Assembly (NCBI GenBank): GCA_030765125.1
Contig: JAVCDD010000128.1
Coordinates: 1 to 44,519 of the forward strand
Direction: 5' to 3'
Length of the DNA stretch: 44,519 nt
DNA from: Candidatus Hatepunaea meridiana
GTDB lineage: Bacteria > Electryoneota > AABM5-125-24 > Hatepunaeales > Hatepunaeaceae
This document shows positions 32,853 to 40,620 of the stretch, piece after piece. Positions within the stretch are counted from its first letter, which is position 1; each line of letters opens with the position of its first letter. Below the pieces are notes generated by a model. That model was not told the origin of the DNA, ran no database searches, and was given only the letters and a program-made list of their open reading frames with translations. Position numbers and translations under genes: made by a program.

Positions 32853-33182
32853 GACTCACCTCATTTTAATTAACAAACCAGTACTATAGCTATAATATCA
32901 TCCAGAAGAGTCAGATAAGCAAAAGGTAAAATCAGATTAATGTGAAAAGGGAATGTAGTTTAGAAGTGGAGGGTTTGCTAACGCAAAAATGGCTGGATTA
33001 ATTTAATCACAGGGTCAGGTTGAATACCGCTGTAGCGGTTTAGTTCAATTCTAATTGTCGTCAATCAGGATATACCTATATTTGAAGTTCATGGTTAATT
33101 ATACTGCCCAATCAGCAGCTATTACTTCCGCTTGGTGGGGGAGTGTGTACATCTTCAGAACCTTGTGGACAGATTTATAATT
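32853..33182. other. intergenic region with first copy of the 29-bp direct repeat
   Basis: No gene is supported. An ACCGCTGTAGCGGT palindrome lies near 33027. The 29-base repeat at 33105-33133 (starting TGCCCAATCAGCAGCTATTA) recurs at 33731-33759. Confidence 0.5.
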
Positions 33183-33759
33183 TCACACGACATAGTTTCT
33201 GAAAATGAACTTCTGTTCATCCCAATCCCAACCAGCGAAAAGATACCTATCACCCTTCTGACTACCTTGAAAAAAAACAATACGTTCAATAAGTCCATCA
33301 ATACGACTTTCAATATTTCTGCCCTTAAAGACCATTAACCGATGCACAGCACGAGCAACAAGGAGTTTTTCAAAATCAACGCGAATATCGGTCTTTCCTC
33401 CCCATTCACTTTCTATCGCTAGGAATAGATTTTCCATTTGTCTGTTTGGATTATTTTTATCTGGATCATCGTACTTATACCATGCTAAATCATATAGCCA
33501 TTCGTGATAGTCTGCGCCATTACACTTATTAGCACTTACTTCATATCCAAGTTTGTTACCTAATTTGACGAAGCTGTTCTTTATTTCCCTAGTCCACTTA
33601 CCGTCATGCCAATGTTTTCCTGACCGTCTAGCGTCCTTTGCCCGTTCAGAAACTTCTATCAGGCAAAAACGCATATCATTTTCTGTTTTATCCAAGTCGT
33701 TCATAGCTTACAATCTCCATTTTATTTGATTGCCCAATCAGCAGCTATTACTTCAGCTT
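33105..33759. repeat. 29-bp direct repeats flanking a nuclease-like gene
   Basis: TGCCCAATCAGCAGCTATTA plus CTTC-GCTT occurs at 33105-33133 and 33731-33759 with one mismatch. The pair brackets exactly one gene (33183-33704). This could be a duplication made on insertion of that gene, or attachment sites of a small integrated unit. Confidence 0.7.
33183..33704 (-). CDS. hypothetical protein, possible PD-(D/E)XK nuclease
   Basis: A 173-residue soluble protein of no named family. The order LYDLAWYKYDDPDK, then LFLAIESEWGG and, after TDIRV, DFEKLLVARAVHRLMVFKG suggests a restriction-endonuclease-like fold with Asp and ExE residues in place of the classic ExK. The first part (KHWHDGKWTREIKNSF) is basic and could bind nucleic acid. 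The start at 33704 has AGATTG upstream, a weak site. It lies alone on the minus strand between 29-bp direct repeats, next to cas6, in a zone of broken genes. It might be a small defence gene captured near the CRISPR locus; fold and role are inference. Confidence 0.55.
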   Translation of the reverse strand: MNDLDKTENDMRFCLIEVSERAKDARRSGKHWHDGKWTREIKNSFVKLGNKLGYEVSANKCNGADYHEWLYDLAWYKYDDPDKNNPNRQMENLFLAIESEWGGKTDIRVDFEKLLVARAVHRLMVFKGRNIESRIDGLIERIVFFQGSQKGDRYLFAGWDWDEQKFIFRNYVV

Positions 33760-34026
33760 TACTGGAGGACGGTTTCGGTGGTTTCAATATTGGTATTTCT
33801 CTTATTACTTATAGACTCGACACTGTTCATAAACCTGACAGTTCTAAAGCAATTTACATTTTGCTCACGGTATCTAATTCTAACGGTTTCAACCCCATTC
33901 TCAACAAAGGCTCATTCGATGGTGTACATCGGTTTACCCCAGGGGAGGATGGTTTCAACAAATATCATGGTCTTCCAGCCGGAGGAATTTGTTGTGTACA
34001 GTCCAAGGCTGTGAAGCTGATATTGA
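33760..34026. other. possible gene remnant between nuclease-like gene and cas6
   Basis: Read on the minus strand, VETILPWGKPMYTIE, a TGA stop, then AFVENGVETVRIRYREQN look like protein sequence interrupted by a stop (CGA to TGA). The plus strand is also open over this part (to 34130). No family is recognised and no start is supported. Confidence 0.35.
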
Positions 34027-34983
34027 TTAATAACACTCATACTGCCCCATACCCATTGTTGTGCCCTTGCCAACGCCGAGATAACTTCCTAATGCAAGCC
34101 AGGGATAGAAATGATCAGGAAGGTTGGTGACGTCCATAATTCCTGTTATTCCATCGATACGGAAGCGTGACTTCTGTCGTCCGGAATAGCGACTGGCTTT
34201 TATCCGTTCAAATTCACTCTGCAAAGTTAATGCTCCCGCTTCGTCTAAAAGGTCTTTAAACTTGGCTTCTAATTCAACTCCACAATGAAAATATGCAAGG
34301 TTGCTAACCCGGCGAAATAAGGTTGAAAGTATGTCGCGGATGGTTGGGTGTGAACTGATGCGTCCGCCAGTAACGATCCTGGTTGGGGATGTGAATTCAA
34401 TTCTGTTAATCAGCGGATGTTGAGAAATTAGTTCGCTCCAGGATACCGGCTGGAATGGCAATCCCTTATCAAATCTGAACTGATCCCAAATAATTTCTTC
34501 ACCACGAATAGCATCACAGATAGTTTTTAATTGAACACTCCCGCGTTCATCATTTCGATCTTTCTTTCCGATACCATCCGATAACACCTTATCTAAAGCC
34601 ATTAATACCGGTATTGCATATTGCGATGCCTTCCCGACTATGACCAATTCAATTCTAACGTCTTCACCGGCTTCCAGAACAGGATGATCCCAAGGTTTGA
34701 CTAATAACCGCAATGGTGAAGGAACACGGTTGTATTTTCGCATACGCTCAGCCCCTTCCGGGCGTTGAGTTTCGAGGAATAGACTGTAGGGACATTGCAC
34801 GGCAAGGTAACAATCGTCACATTCACCACCTTCTACTGCGCAGGACATGTCCTTTAAGGTGAAACCAAGCGCTCCGTGCAGTACGGAACCCGGGTATGAA
34901 TTCCAGATTAAGGGTCTCCTGACAAGACCTGTAAGAGTTAGGTGTGAAAGGATTAGATTGGAATCGTTAAATGGGTGATCCAT
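34027..34983 (-). CDS. cas6: Cas6 CRISPR RNA endoribonuclease
   Basis: A 318-residue RAMP protein of the Cas6 family used by type III and related systems. It cuts the pre-crRNA inside each repeat to give units for the Csm complex. The N-terminal RRM-like half contains PGSVLHGALGFTLKDMSC and a four-cysteine patch (CDDCYLAVQCPY), perhaps zinc-binding. The C-terminal half ends in the glycine-rich loop SYLGVGKGTTMGMGQY diagnostic of Cas6. The catalytic residue cannot be picked without structure. It follows the CARF-HEPN gene by 30 bases on the same strand, behind the array, so it can be cotranscribed with the pre-crRNA. Confidence 0.9.
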   Translation of the reverse strand: MDHPFNDSNLILSHLTLTGLVRRPLIWNSYPGSVLHGALGFTLKDMSCAVEGGECDDCYLAVQCPYSLFLETQRPEGAERMRKYNRVPSPLRLLVKPWDHPVLEAGEDVRIELVIVGKASQYAIPVLMALDKVLSDGIGKKDRNDERGSVQLKTICDAIRGEEIIWDQFRFDKGLPFQPVSWSELISQHPLINRIEFTSPTRIVTGGRISSHPTIRDILSTLFRRVSNLAYFHCGVELEAKFKDLLDEAGALTLQSEFERIKASRYSGRQKSRFRIDGITGIMDVTNLPDHFYPWLALGSYLGVGKGTTMGMGQYECY

Positions 34984-35013
34984 TTTCTCAATTGTTTAAT
35001 GATAAGAGTAGCA

Positions 35014-36270
35014 TTACCAATCTCCCTCTAATTTTGGGAATTGGACAGTTTCTTGATTATCGAATAAGACACCCACAATCTTTAGCGTTGACTCGAAAGC
35101 CTTCCTGCTTACGGCTTTGATACCATGTGCCAGGATGGAATAGTTCCTTGATAACTGAACTTTCTGAATGTCTTTTTTCATTGCACAATAGCACATTCCA
35201 ACAGGATTATTCACTTTATTCAGAACTTCAAAGGTGGCATTTAACGGGAGTTTCAAATTACCATCCTTACCTGAACTGTATTTAATTTTATAATGTTTTT
35301 GAAATTGATGAGGTAATAATTCCAACGGAACATTATCCGTTTCACATCCAAACTTATTCTTAAATTCAATCTGTCCTATCATCTCAAGCGAACGGTAAAC
35401 ACGAGCGACAGCATCATCAAACCTGCCATTTTCTGCTCTACGCTTTGCATTTGATAACAGGTCTATAACAACCTCTTCGGAGAGTTCATTAAAATCCGAG
35501 GTCTTATAGCTCATTGTTTTCAGAAATTTGAAATTATCCATCACATCATTCAAATACCGTTTCAGAGAAAGACATTTTACTGTTTCGAGGCGCTCACGAA
35601 GACGCTTTGTACCGCTCTCTATGTTTTTCAAGGCATTTGTATGTCGGAATGCTTCCCACTCCTGAAAACCCACTATTATATCTCGAAGTGGAGACAGATA
35701 TGGATACCCGGCAATATTCTCACCGCGTCGCCGCAGGTTGTCTATTATTTCCAAAGCTGATCCAAATCTATAGCTGTTAACGTGCAGTTCTATAGCGCGT
35801 TTTTCTTCTACAGCAAATAATTGCCACGGACCAATTCCCTCGACTATCTTTTCAGTTCCACTAATCACAACACCCAACCCATCCTTTGTCCTTTCAGTAC
35901 CGCTTACATAGCTGAACATACACCCTTTGCCAAGAGTTGCGAGAGTGAGACCGGCTGTCATTGTTTTCGTTCCTCCGGTGTAATCAACCAGTAATTGTCC
36001 GGGTTCGAAACCTTCTTTCATTACTTCGTCAACACATTCAAGCGCCTTCCGGTAACAATCAACCAGATTTGCAGGATCGTCAACAATCACAACTTTATGT
36101 TCATACAGAATACCAGCCTTTGCTGTCAGTTCTTTAATTTCACCCAGCTTGACGACGCTGTCATGTGAAGTCAGAAAGCAGACAAGTTTTGGATTACGGT
36201 CTTTGGCTGATATTGATTTAGCAACAGGTTCAGCGGACCCACCGACCGAAATAATCATTGCTCCTATCAA
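35014..36270 (-). CDS. CARF-HEPN ribonuclease (Csm6-like, TIGR02710 type)
   Basis: A 418-residue effector of type III CRISPR signalling. The N-terminal CARF domain (about residues 1-150) begins MIISVGGSAEPV and has the ligand motif LLVDYTGGTKTMTAGLTLA; it would bind cyclic oligoadenylate made by Cas10. The C-terminal HEPN part carries the ribonuclease motif RNYSILAHG (R375-x6-H382), typical of the TIGR02710/Cas02710 family. On activation it would cleave RNA non-specifically. The start is a TTG at 36270 with AGGAG eight bases upstream; the ATG four codons later has too short a spacing. Only 18 bases separate it from the last CRISPR repeat, and cas6 follows after 30 bases. Confidence 0.9.
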   Translation of the reverse strand: MIGAMIISVGGSAEPVAKSISAKDRNPKLVCFLTSHDSVVKLGEIKELTAKAGILYEHKVVIVDDPANLVDCYRKALECVDEVMKEGFEPGQLLVDYTGGTKTMTAGLTLATLGKGCMFSYVSGTERTKDGLGVVISGTEKIVEGIGPWQLFAVEEKRAIELHVNSYRFGSALEIIDNLRRRGENIAGYPYLSPLRDIIVGFQEWEAFRHTNALKNIESGTKRLRERLETVKCLSLKRYLNDVMDNFKFLKTMSYKTSDFNELSEEVVIDLLSNAKRRAENGRFDDAVARVYRSLEMIGQIEFKNKFGCETDNVPLELLPHQFQKHYKIKYSSGKDGNLKLPLNATFEVLNKVNNPVGMCYCAMKKDIQKVQLSRNYSILAHGIKAVSRKAFESTLKIVGVLFDNQETVQFPKLEGDW

Positions 36271-36288
36271 TGTTTCATCTCCTAAATT

Positions 36289-36701
36289 TTATCAATCCTT
36301 TCTTAATCAAGGAATGTCTTCCGACTTAGATAAGGCTACTGGTGGATTGCATACAATGGAAGGGTCTCAATCCTTTCTTAATCAAGGAATGTCTTCCGAC
36401 CTATAGTCTTCTCAGAGAGTTCGGGGTTCTCAGCTGTTCAGTCTCAATCCTTTCTTAATCAAGGAATGTCTTCCGACTAAACAATAACAACGGCAGTCTT
36501 TATGTGGGTACTGAGTCTCAATCCTTTCTTAATCAAGGAATGTCTTCCGACCCATACAAGGTTCAAGTATTCCTACATACCAGTTTTTGTCTCAATCCTT
36601 TCTTAATCAAGGAATGTCTTCCGACTGAATCTTTATCAGGTGATCCGCTTGTTTATCCAAATAAGTCTCAATCCTTTCTTAATCAAGGAATGTCTTCCGA
36701 C
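36289..36701 (-). CRISPR. type III CRISPR array, 6 repeats and 5 spacers
   Basis: Six 37-bp repeats (plus strand begins GTCTCAATCCTTTCTTAATC and ends GGAATGTCTTCCGAC) lie at 36289, 36364, 36441, 36515, 36589 and 36665. Spacers are 38, 40, 37, 37 and 39 bp. The repeat at 36289 is degenerate over its first bases on the plus strand, marking the distal end. On the minus strand the repeat ends GGATTGAGAC, as usual for the crRNA 3' end side. So transcription runs leftward from a leader at 36702-36880, in the direction of the cas genes. The five spacers are all different. Confidence 0.97.
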
Positions 36702-36880
36702 CTTAATAGCTAATCTCCAAGCAGGAAGCTGATTTACAAGCTCGTTTCCCCAAACCTATTTTGAATGTCTTTCAGTTTTGTGTGTTTCATTAATCCAATT
36801 TTATATCTACTTAAAAAACAACGGCATGTATTTCCCCAAACCTACCCTTGTTTTCACCGGTTTAGAGGTTTGGTGAAATG
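36702..36880 (-). promoter_or_regulatory. CRISPR leader
   Basis: This AT-rich stretch lies between the array and cas2. TTTCCCCAAACCTA occurs twice, at 36745-36758 and 36831-36844 (86 bases apart). A near-inverted version (TAGAGGTTTGGTGAAA) lies at 36863-36878, beside the cas2 end. Such repeated motifs could be docking sites for the adaptation complex; that role is inferred. Confidence 0.65.
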
Positions 36881-37159
36881 CTATACTATATACACATCAG
36901 GAACTTCCATAGCCGTTCCGACACCGAATAATATAATGCCTTTCTTGCAGGATTCACATAGTGGATATATACGGATCGAGTCCTCTTCGTCGATTTTGAA
37001 CTTTTTTAACTTGCTCAGACAGCGGTCAAATATTTCCCTATCGAGTCTTGGCAGTTCAAATACCGATTCCTGGACGCGATCGCCGTAATTATCGAGCATC
37101 TTAGCTAATTTTGTCCGCTTCTTATCGTTAGAGATGTCGTAGCAAATCAGATAATTCAT
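36881..37159 (-). CDS. cas2: Cas2, adaptation protein
   Basis: A 92-residue ferredoxin-fold protein, the usual length. It starts MNYLICYDISNDKKRTKLAK with the conserved Asp after the first strand, then YGDRVQESVFELPRLDRE and SIRIYPLCESCKKGIILFG. With Cas1 it forms the complex that inserts new spacers; the Cas2 dimer bridges two Cas1 dimers. Its start overlaps the cas1 stop by one base, so the two are translationally coupled. The gene ends beside the leader of the array. Confidence 0.96.
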   Translation of the reverse strand: MNYLICYDISNDKKRTKLAKMLDNYGDRVQESVFELPRLDREIFDRCLSKLKKFKIDEEDSIRIYPLCESCKKGIILFGVGTAMEVPDVYIV

Positions 37160-38136
37160 TAGTGCGCCTTGAATTTAGGATGGTCGGGGAAATCTTGTTT
37201 TCCCATTATTACTCGTGCAGCGCTTTCGACCTGGCACCGCATTATTTTAAACACCTCTTCATTAGCCAGATGCTTCTCCCACTCCTTGAAGAATCTCTTT
37301 AGCGCCTTTTGCGTCAACCTTTGCCCTCCGTCGTTCTGTGGTATGAAATCATCTATTTTGAAAACACTGAGGTTAAACATTTTCACAACCCAGCGATCAA
37401 TGTAAGGGGCGCGGTAAGGCTCCAATAGATCAAGTGCAAGACTGGGACGACCATAATCCAGTTGGTGCATCCATCCTACAAACGGATCGAATCCGTGTGC
37501 ATTCAAGATCGATTGCAGCCTCGAACCAAGCAGTGTATATCCAAATGAGAGCAAAGCATTTACCGGATCCCCCGGCGGTCTGCGGCTGCGACCTTTGAAC
37601 AAGTTTGAGCCCTTTTTTAACAATAAAGCAAACGCATCGAAATAAGCTCTCGCTGCAGATCCTTCTATACCGTTTAATTCATCGATGCTTGTCGTATTTT
37701 TTACATTTTTTACAGCTTTTTTCAACCTGTTTCGAGCCTCGATAAAAGCATCATCATCCCTTCTCCAGTCCGCTTGCTTTAGAACTTCAAGGCTGTTGGC
37801 AATTTTAACACGAACAATTTCTCGTGCCTGTTTGATTACAAACTTATTATTCGACGCTTGATTATGCTGCTGGTTTCGCAGGATAACGTTTTTAGCAAAC
37901 GGTGGAATTAACTGTCCACGAAGATTACCGCTCATAGAAAGGAACGACATTTCAATATTATTCTTCAACAGCTCAACAACTGCTTGTGTAGTAAACTGTA
38001 CGTTACCGAAGATCAGGACTGAATCAATCCGATGTAATTCTACTTCCAGAAGCTCAACGTCATCCTTTTCCACTATTAAGGATTCACCGCGTTTGTGCAG
38101 TTCGGATCCTTGTTCTGTTAGATAAAGAGTCGCCAT
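37159..38136 (-). CDS. cas1: Cas1 integrase
   Basis: A 325-residue spacer integrase of normal length. The N-terminal beta domain begins TLYLTEQGSELHKRGESLIV. The helical domain carries the metal-binding triad E158 (NGIEGSAARAYF), H224 (GWMHQLDYGRPSLALD) and E239 (LLEPYR). All three are present, so it should be active. It is followed without gap by cas2. Upstream there are 189 bases filled with repeats instead of the expected csm5. The ATG at 38136 has no strong Shine-Dalgarno. Confidence 0.96.
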   Translation of the reverse strand: MATLYLTEQGSELHKRGESLIVEKDDVELLEVELHRIDSVLIFGNVQFTTQAVVELLKNNIEMSFLSMSGNLRGQLIPPFAKNVILRNQQHNQASNNKFVIKQAREIVRVKIANSLEVLKQADWRRDDDAFIEARNRLKKAVKNVKNTTSIDELNGIEGSAARAYFDAFALLLKKGSNLFKGRSRRPPGDPVNALLSFGYTLLGSRLQSILNAHGFDPFVGWMHQLDYGRPSLALDLLEPYRAPYIDRWVVKMFNLSVFKIDDFIPQNDGGQRLTQKALKRFFKEWEKHLANEEVFKIMRCQVESAARVIMGKQDFPDHPKFKAH

Positions 38137-38170
38137 TTTTCAGGGTTTAGAGTTTACGCTTCAGCGTGTC

Positions 38171-38262
38171 GAGTTCAGAGTCCAGCCTTCAGGCTGTCTT
38201 GAGCTTAAAGTTCACTCCGTTAGTTCGTTAAAGAAAACAGCCTAAAGGCTGGACTCTGAACT
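38171..38262. repeat. palindromic repeat (TCCAGCCTTCAGGCTG family), copy 2
   Basis: The arms GAGTTCAGAGTCCAGCCTTC and the complement AGGCTGGACTCTGAAC match the element at 6052-6144. It lies between csm4 and cas1, the place where csm5 is normally found. Confidence 0.8.
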
Positions 38263-38280
38263 TTTTAATTTCGGTGTAAT

Positions 38281-38330
38281 GACAGACGAGAATGTCTATC
38301 CTACCGACAGACAGGAATGTCTATCCTACC
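38281..38330. repeat. tandem 25-bp repeat overlapping the csm4 end
   Basis: Two copies (38281-38305 and 38306-38330) share GAATGTCTATCCTACC after GACAGAC; the second runs into the last codons and stop of csm4. It is the same family as the inverted repeat near 7934. Confidence 0.7.
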
Positions 38331-39282
38331 CGGCGATGACGCTATACCGCAAGGGAAGCGCTATGCTCTGACAGCCTTGAACAATGTCCGGATAAACTGG
38401 TGAGACATCGCAGACTACTCTACCACACCAGGGACGTAAATTACCATCCGATCTGAAGACGGCACCGGGTTCGAACTGTATCAATGGTCGCTTGAAGGGA
38501 AGTTCGCTTAAGGCAAGATGCTCGCCTAATGCTCCCTTCTTTACGCGGATTTTCCAGCGTCCATCGGTGGGGTCGTTAGTTGCGGGGACATAACTGGATA
38601 ACGATATAAAGCCGTCGGCATCCGGAATGTTATCCCAATCATCCAACTTTTCTATGTCAAGTAAAATGAACTGCCCCAGACCAACCGACTTGTCACGTCC
38701 GAAGCCGACTTTCGACAATAAGCCTAACAATTCCTTAAGGATCGCGAGACCGTTTTCAGAAGCGCGCACATATACCTGCAAGTTTCTGGTATTCCTCGCT
38801 GAAGCAGCGTCTTCACCAAGATCAGGCAGCCAGGCATCGGTCTGGAAAAGCTCACCTGCCGATCCCTCGCCTCCCGTGCGGTTGGTGTTTCTATCGAGTG
38901 AAGCGTGCAGAGTTTCGGTATGTTTCCAACCGGAGCCAGGCGGTTTACCTTTGTAATCCCGACCTGAGCAAACATCGTGGAACTGCGCTATTGTCAGATA
39001 TTTCGACTTGCGACGCTCCTTAAGCTCTCCATATTCCTCTACGGTTGATGCAATATCATCATCCAATCGCGAAAGCAACGGTCGCGGCAGCATTCCGGCA
39101 GGAAAACCGTCTGACAGGACATAGGGTGGATCACCGTTAAGAAATGGTTTCAGGAAGTTTTTCAGAGCGTCCTCACCATCCCGAAAGACGAGCTGCCAGC
39201 AGAGCTGCCCGAAGAGCGTATCTGACTGCCAGAGGCTGCCGGTGGGGGAAGTCAGGCATAAGTTTATGCGGTATAAATCCAC
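38326..39282 (-). CDS. csm4: Csm4, 5'-handle RAMP subunit
   Basis: A 318-residue RAMP (Cas5-group) subunit that binds the 5' tag of the crRNA and contacts Cas10. Characteristic parts are the start LYRINLCLTSPTGSLWQSDT with LFGQLCWQLVF, the middle LYGQ-less segment EHTETLHASLDRNT-like (read here as TETLHASLDRNTNR), and the glycine loop KVGFGRDKSVGLGQF. Length is normal for Csm4. It follows csm3 immediately. Its last codons lie inside a tandem intergenic repeat (38281-38330), so the native C-terminus may have been altered where csm5 was lost. Confidence 0.9.
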   Translation of the reverse strand: MDLYRINLCLTSPTGSLWQSDTLFGQLCWQLVFRDGEDALKNFLKPFLNGDPPYVLSDGFPAGMLPRPLLSRLDDDIASTVEEYGELKERRKSKYLTIAQFHDVCSGRDYKGKPPGSGWKHTETLHASLDRNTNRTGGEGSAGELFQTDAWLPDLGEDAASARNTRNLQVYVRASENGLAILKELLGLLSKVGFGRDKSVGLGQFILLDIEKLDDWDNIPDADGFISLSSYVPATNDPTDGRWKIRVKKGALGEHLALSELPFKRPLIQFEPGAVFRSDGNLRPWCGRVVCDVSPVYPDIVQGCQSIALPLRYSVIAG

Positions 39283-40029
39283 TTACACAGCCAACCTTTT
39301 CAAATACTTACTCATGGAAATCACCTCTGCTTCGTCTCCTTCTTCAGCCTCCGGGTCGAAGTAGGTTATTTCGACCTGACCGTATCCGCGGGTGCCGTTG
39401 CCACCGAGGTAGTCATCCTCCAACAGTTCGAATGCTTCACCGAGCATCCCGAAGAATTCCTTGCTTCTCGGTTCATCCTCCTCGAACAGACGAATCGTCA
39501 TAGTAAAACCGAATTCCATTCCCTCTGGAATCCGTTCCTGCTCACGGAGCGCTCCTCTTGCTGCATTTCCGGTTTTCCTGTCCATAGCAATCTCTGTTTT
39601 AACCTCGACGAAGGATCCAGGTAGGGTTTCCTTGAGTTCATTCTCCGATTCCTCTGTTAAGAAGGCGTCTCTAAAGATCAGGCGTGTAGGCTCATCGATG
39701 GGTTTAATTCCTACATCATATTTCCTTTCATAATTGGAAACATCAGATTTTTTAGGTAAACCGTGACCAAACATACTGCATATTGTACAATTACCACAAA
39801 AGCATACTAATCCAGTACGTTGGGATACCTCGCTGTATCTTAATTCAAGCAAAGATCGAATTTTCCCTTTCATCGATGAACCAGGTATGTATGGCAGGCG
39901 TGTAATCGGGTGACGGATAATTGGGTTATCGGTCTCACCAATGCCGAGTGAATCTTTCGTGCCTCCGATCTTCAATCCGGTCAGGCACTTTATTGTGCCC
40001 TGCACTTCTTTGTATTCAATGAGTTTCAT
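39283..40029 (-). CDS. csm3: Csm3, backbone RAMP and target-RNA nuclease
   Basis: A 248-residue Cas7-group subunit that forms the filament along the crRNA and cuts target RNA every six bases. D34 in GIGETDNPIIRHP is in the place of the catalytic Asp33 of other Csm3 proteins. PYIPGSSMKGKIRSLLELRY and the glycine loop LGGNGTRGYGQVEI are conserved. Four cysteines (C76, C78, C81, C84: CFCGNCTIC) form the zinc-binding patch known in Csm3. The gene directly abuts csm4 and is separated from csm2 by 13 bases, so they are cotranscribed. The active site appears intact. Confidence 0.95.
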   Translation of the reverse strand: MKLIEYKEVQGTIKCLTGLKIGGTKDSLGIGETDNPIIRHPITRLPYIPGSSMKGKIRSLLELRYSEVSQRTGLVCFCGNCTICSMFGHGLPKKSDVSNYERKYDVGIKPIDEPTRLIFRDAFLTEESENELKETLPGSFVEVKTEIAMDRKTGNAARGALREQERIPEGMEFGFTMTIRLFEEDEPRSKEFFGMLGEAFELLEDDYLGGNGTRGYGQVEITYFDPEAEEGDEAEVISMSKYLKRLAV

Positions 40030-40042
40030 AATGAACTCCTTT

Positions 40043-40579
40043 CTATTTAGGTTTGGTTTTCATTCGAGCCATTATACTGGTGAGGTATTCCACGAACCCA
40101 CGGAACTGGTCTTTGTCGCGGGTCGCTATTTCCCTGTGTTTATTAGCGAAGTCAAGGAACATATCCGGAATGATATTACGCTTGTTCTGATATTCGCAGT
40201 GTCTGATAAAGCGATAGTAGACCTCGCGCACACAATCAATATGAAATTCCTTTTCGTGCTTGATGCGACGCTCAGTGGATTTCAGCATACCGAACATAGA
40301 GCGGATTGAACTCTGTGACATTGACGGTTTTGCATTCATAAATATATCCGCCAGCGTTTCCGCTTCCTTAAGGAATATTTCCGGGCGTAAACATCCCGAC
40401 TCGGGAAGGTAGAAGTTTTCCATTGTACACTTGTCTGGAATTGTACCGCCAAAGCTCTGCGAACGACCACCCCGGGAAGCCCCTCTTGTTTGCTGACTGC
40501 AATTATAGCAGACGTCGTACGGTGGATTGGCTTTCCATTCGCCGCAGACTTTGCATTTATTTTTCTTGTTACTTTGCAT
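40043..40579 (-). CDS. csm2: Csm2 small subunit with N-terminal zinc ribbon
   Basis: A 178-residue protein. Residues about 68-175 are helical and match Csm2, the small subunit that lines the crRNA-target duplex (FLKEAETLADIFMNA, QSSIRSMFGMLKSTERR, FVEYLTSIMARMK). An extra N-terminal part has C9, C12, C24 and C27 (CKVCGEW and CYNC), a zinc ribbon, followed by a Gly/Arg/Ser-rich linker (RGASRGGRSQSFGG) like those of RNA-binding proteins. Csm2 usually has about 120-140 residues, so the extension is the odd feature. It lies between cas10 and csm3 on the same strand. Confidence 0.88.
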   Translation of the reverse strand: MQSNKKNKCKVCGEWKANPPYDVCYNCSQQTRGASRGGRSQSFGGTIPDKCTMENFYLPESGCLRPEIFLKEAETLADIFMNAKPSMSQSSIRSMFGMLKSTERRIKHEKEFHIDCVREVYYRFIRHCEYQNKRNIIPDMFLDFANKHREIATRDKDQFRGFVEYLTSIMARMKTKPK

Positions 40580-40620
40580 TATTACTCCATTTTATTTCTT
40601 GGATTGCATACTTTTTATTC

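Noticed and set aside
33726-34130. 134-residue plus-strand ORF between the nuclease-like gene and cas6
   Set aside because: It overlaps the cas6 end on the opposite strand and shows no domain; it is more likely a shadow of a decayed minus-strand sequence.
38137-38325. A hidden or very short csm5 between csm4 and cas1
   Set aside because: All frames there are short and the sequence is explained by two repeat elements; 189 bases cannot hold a RAMP protein.
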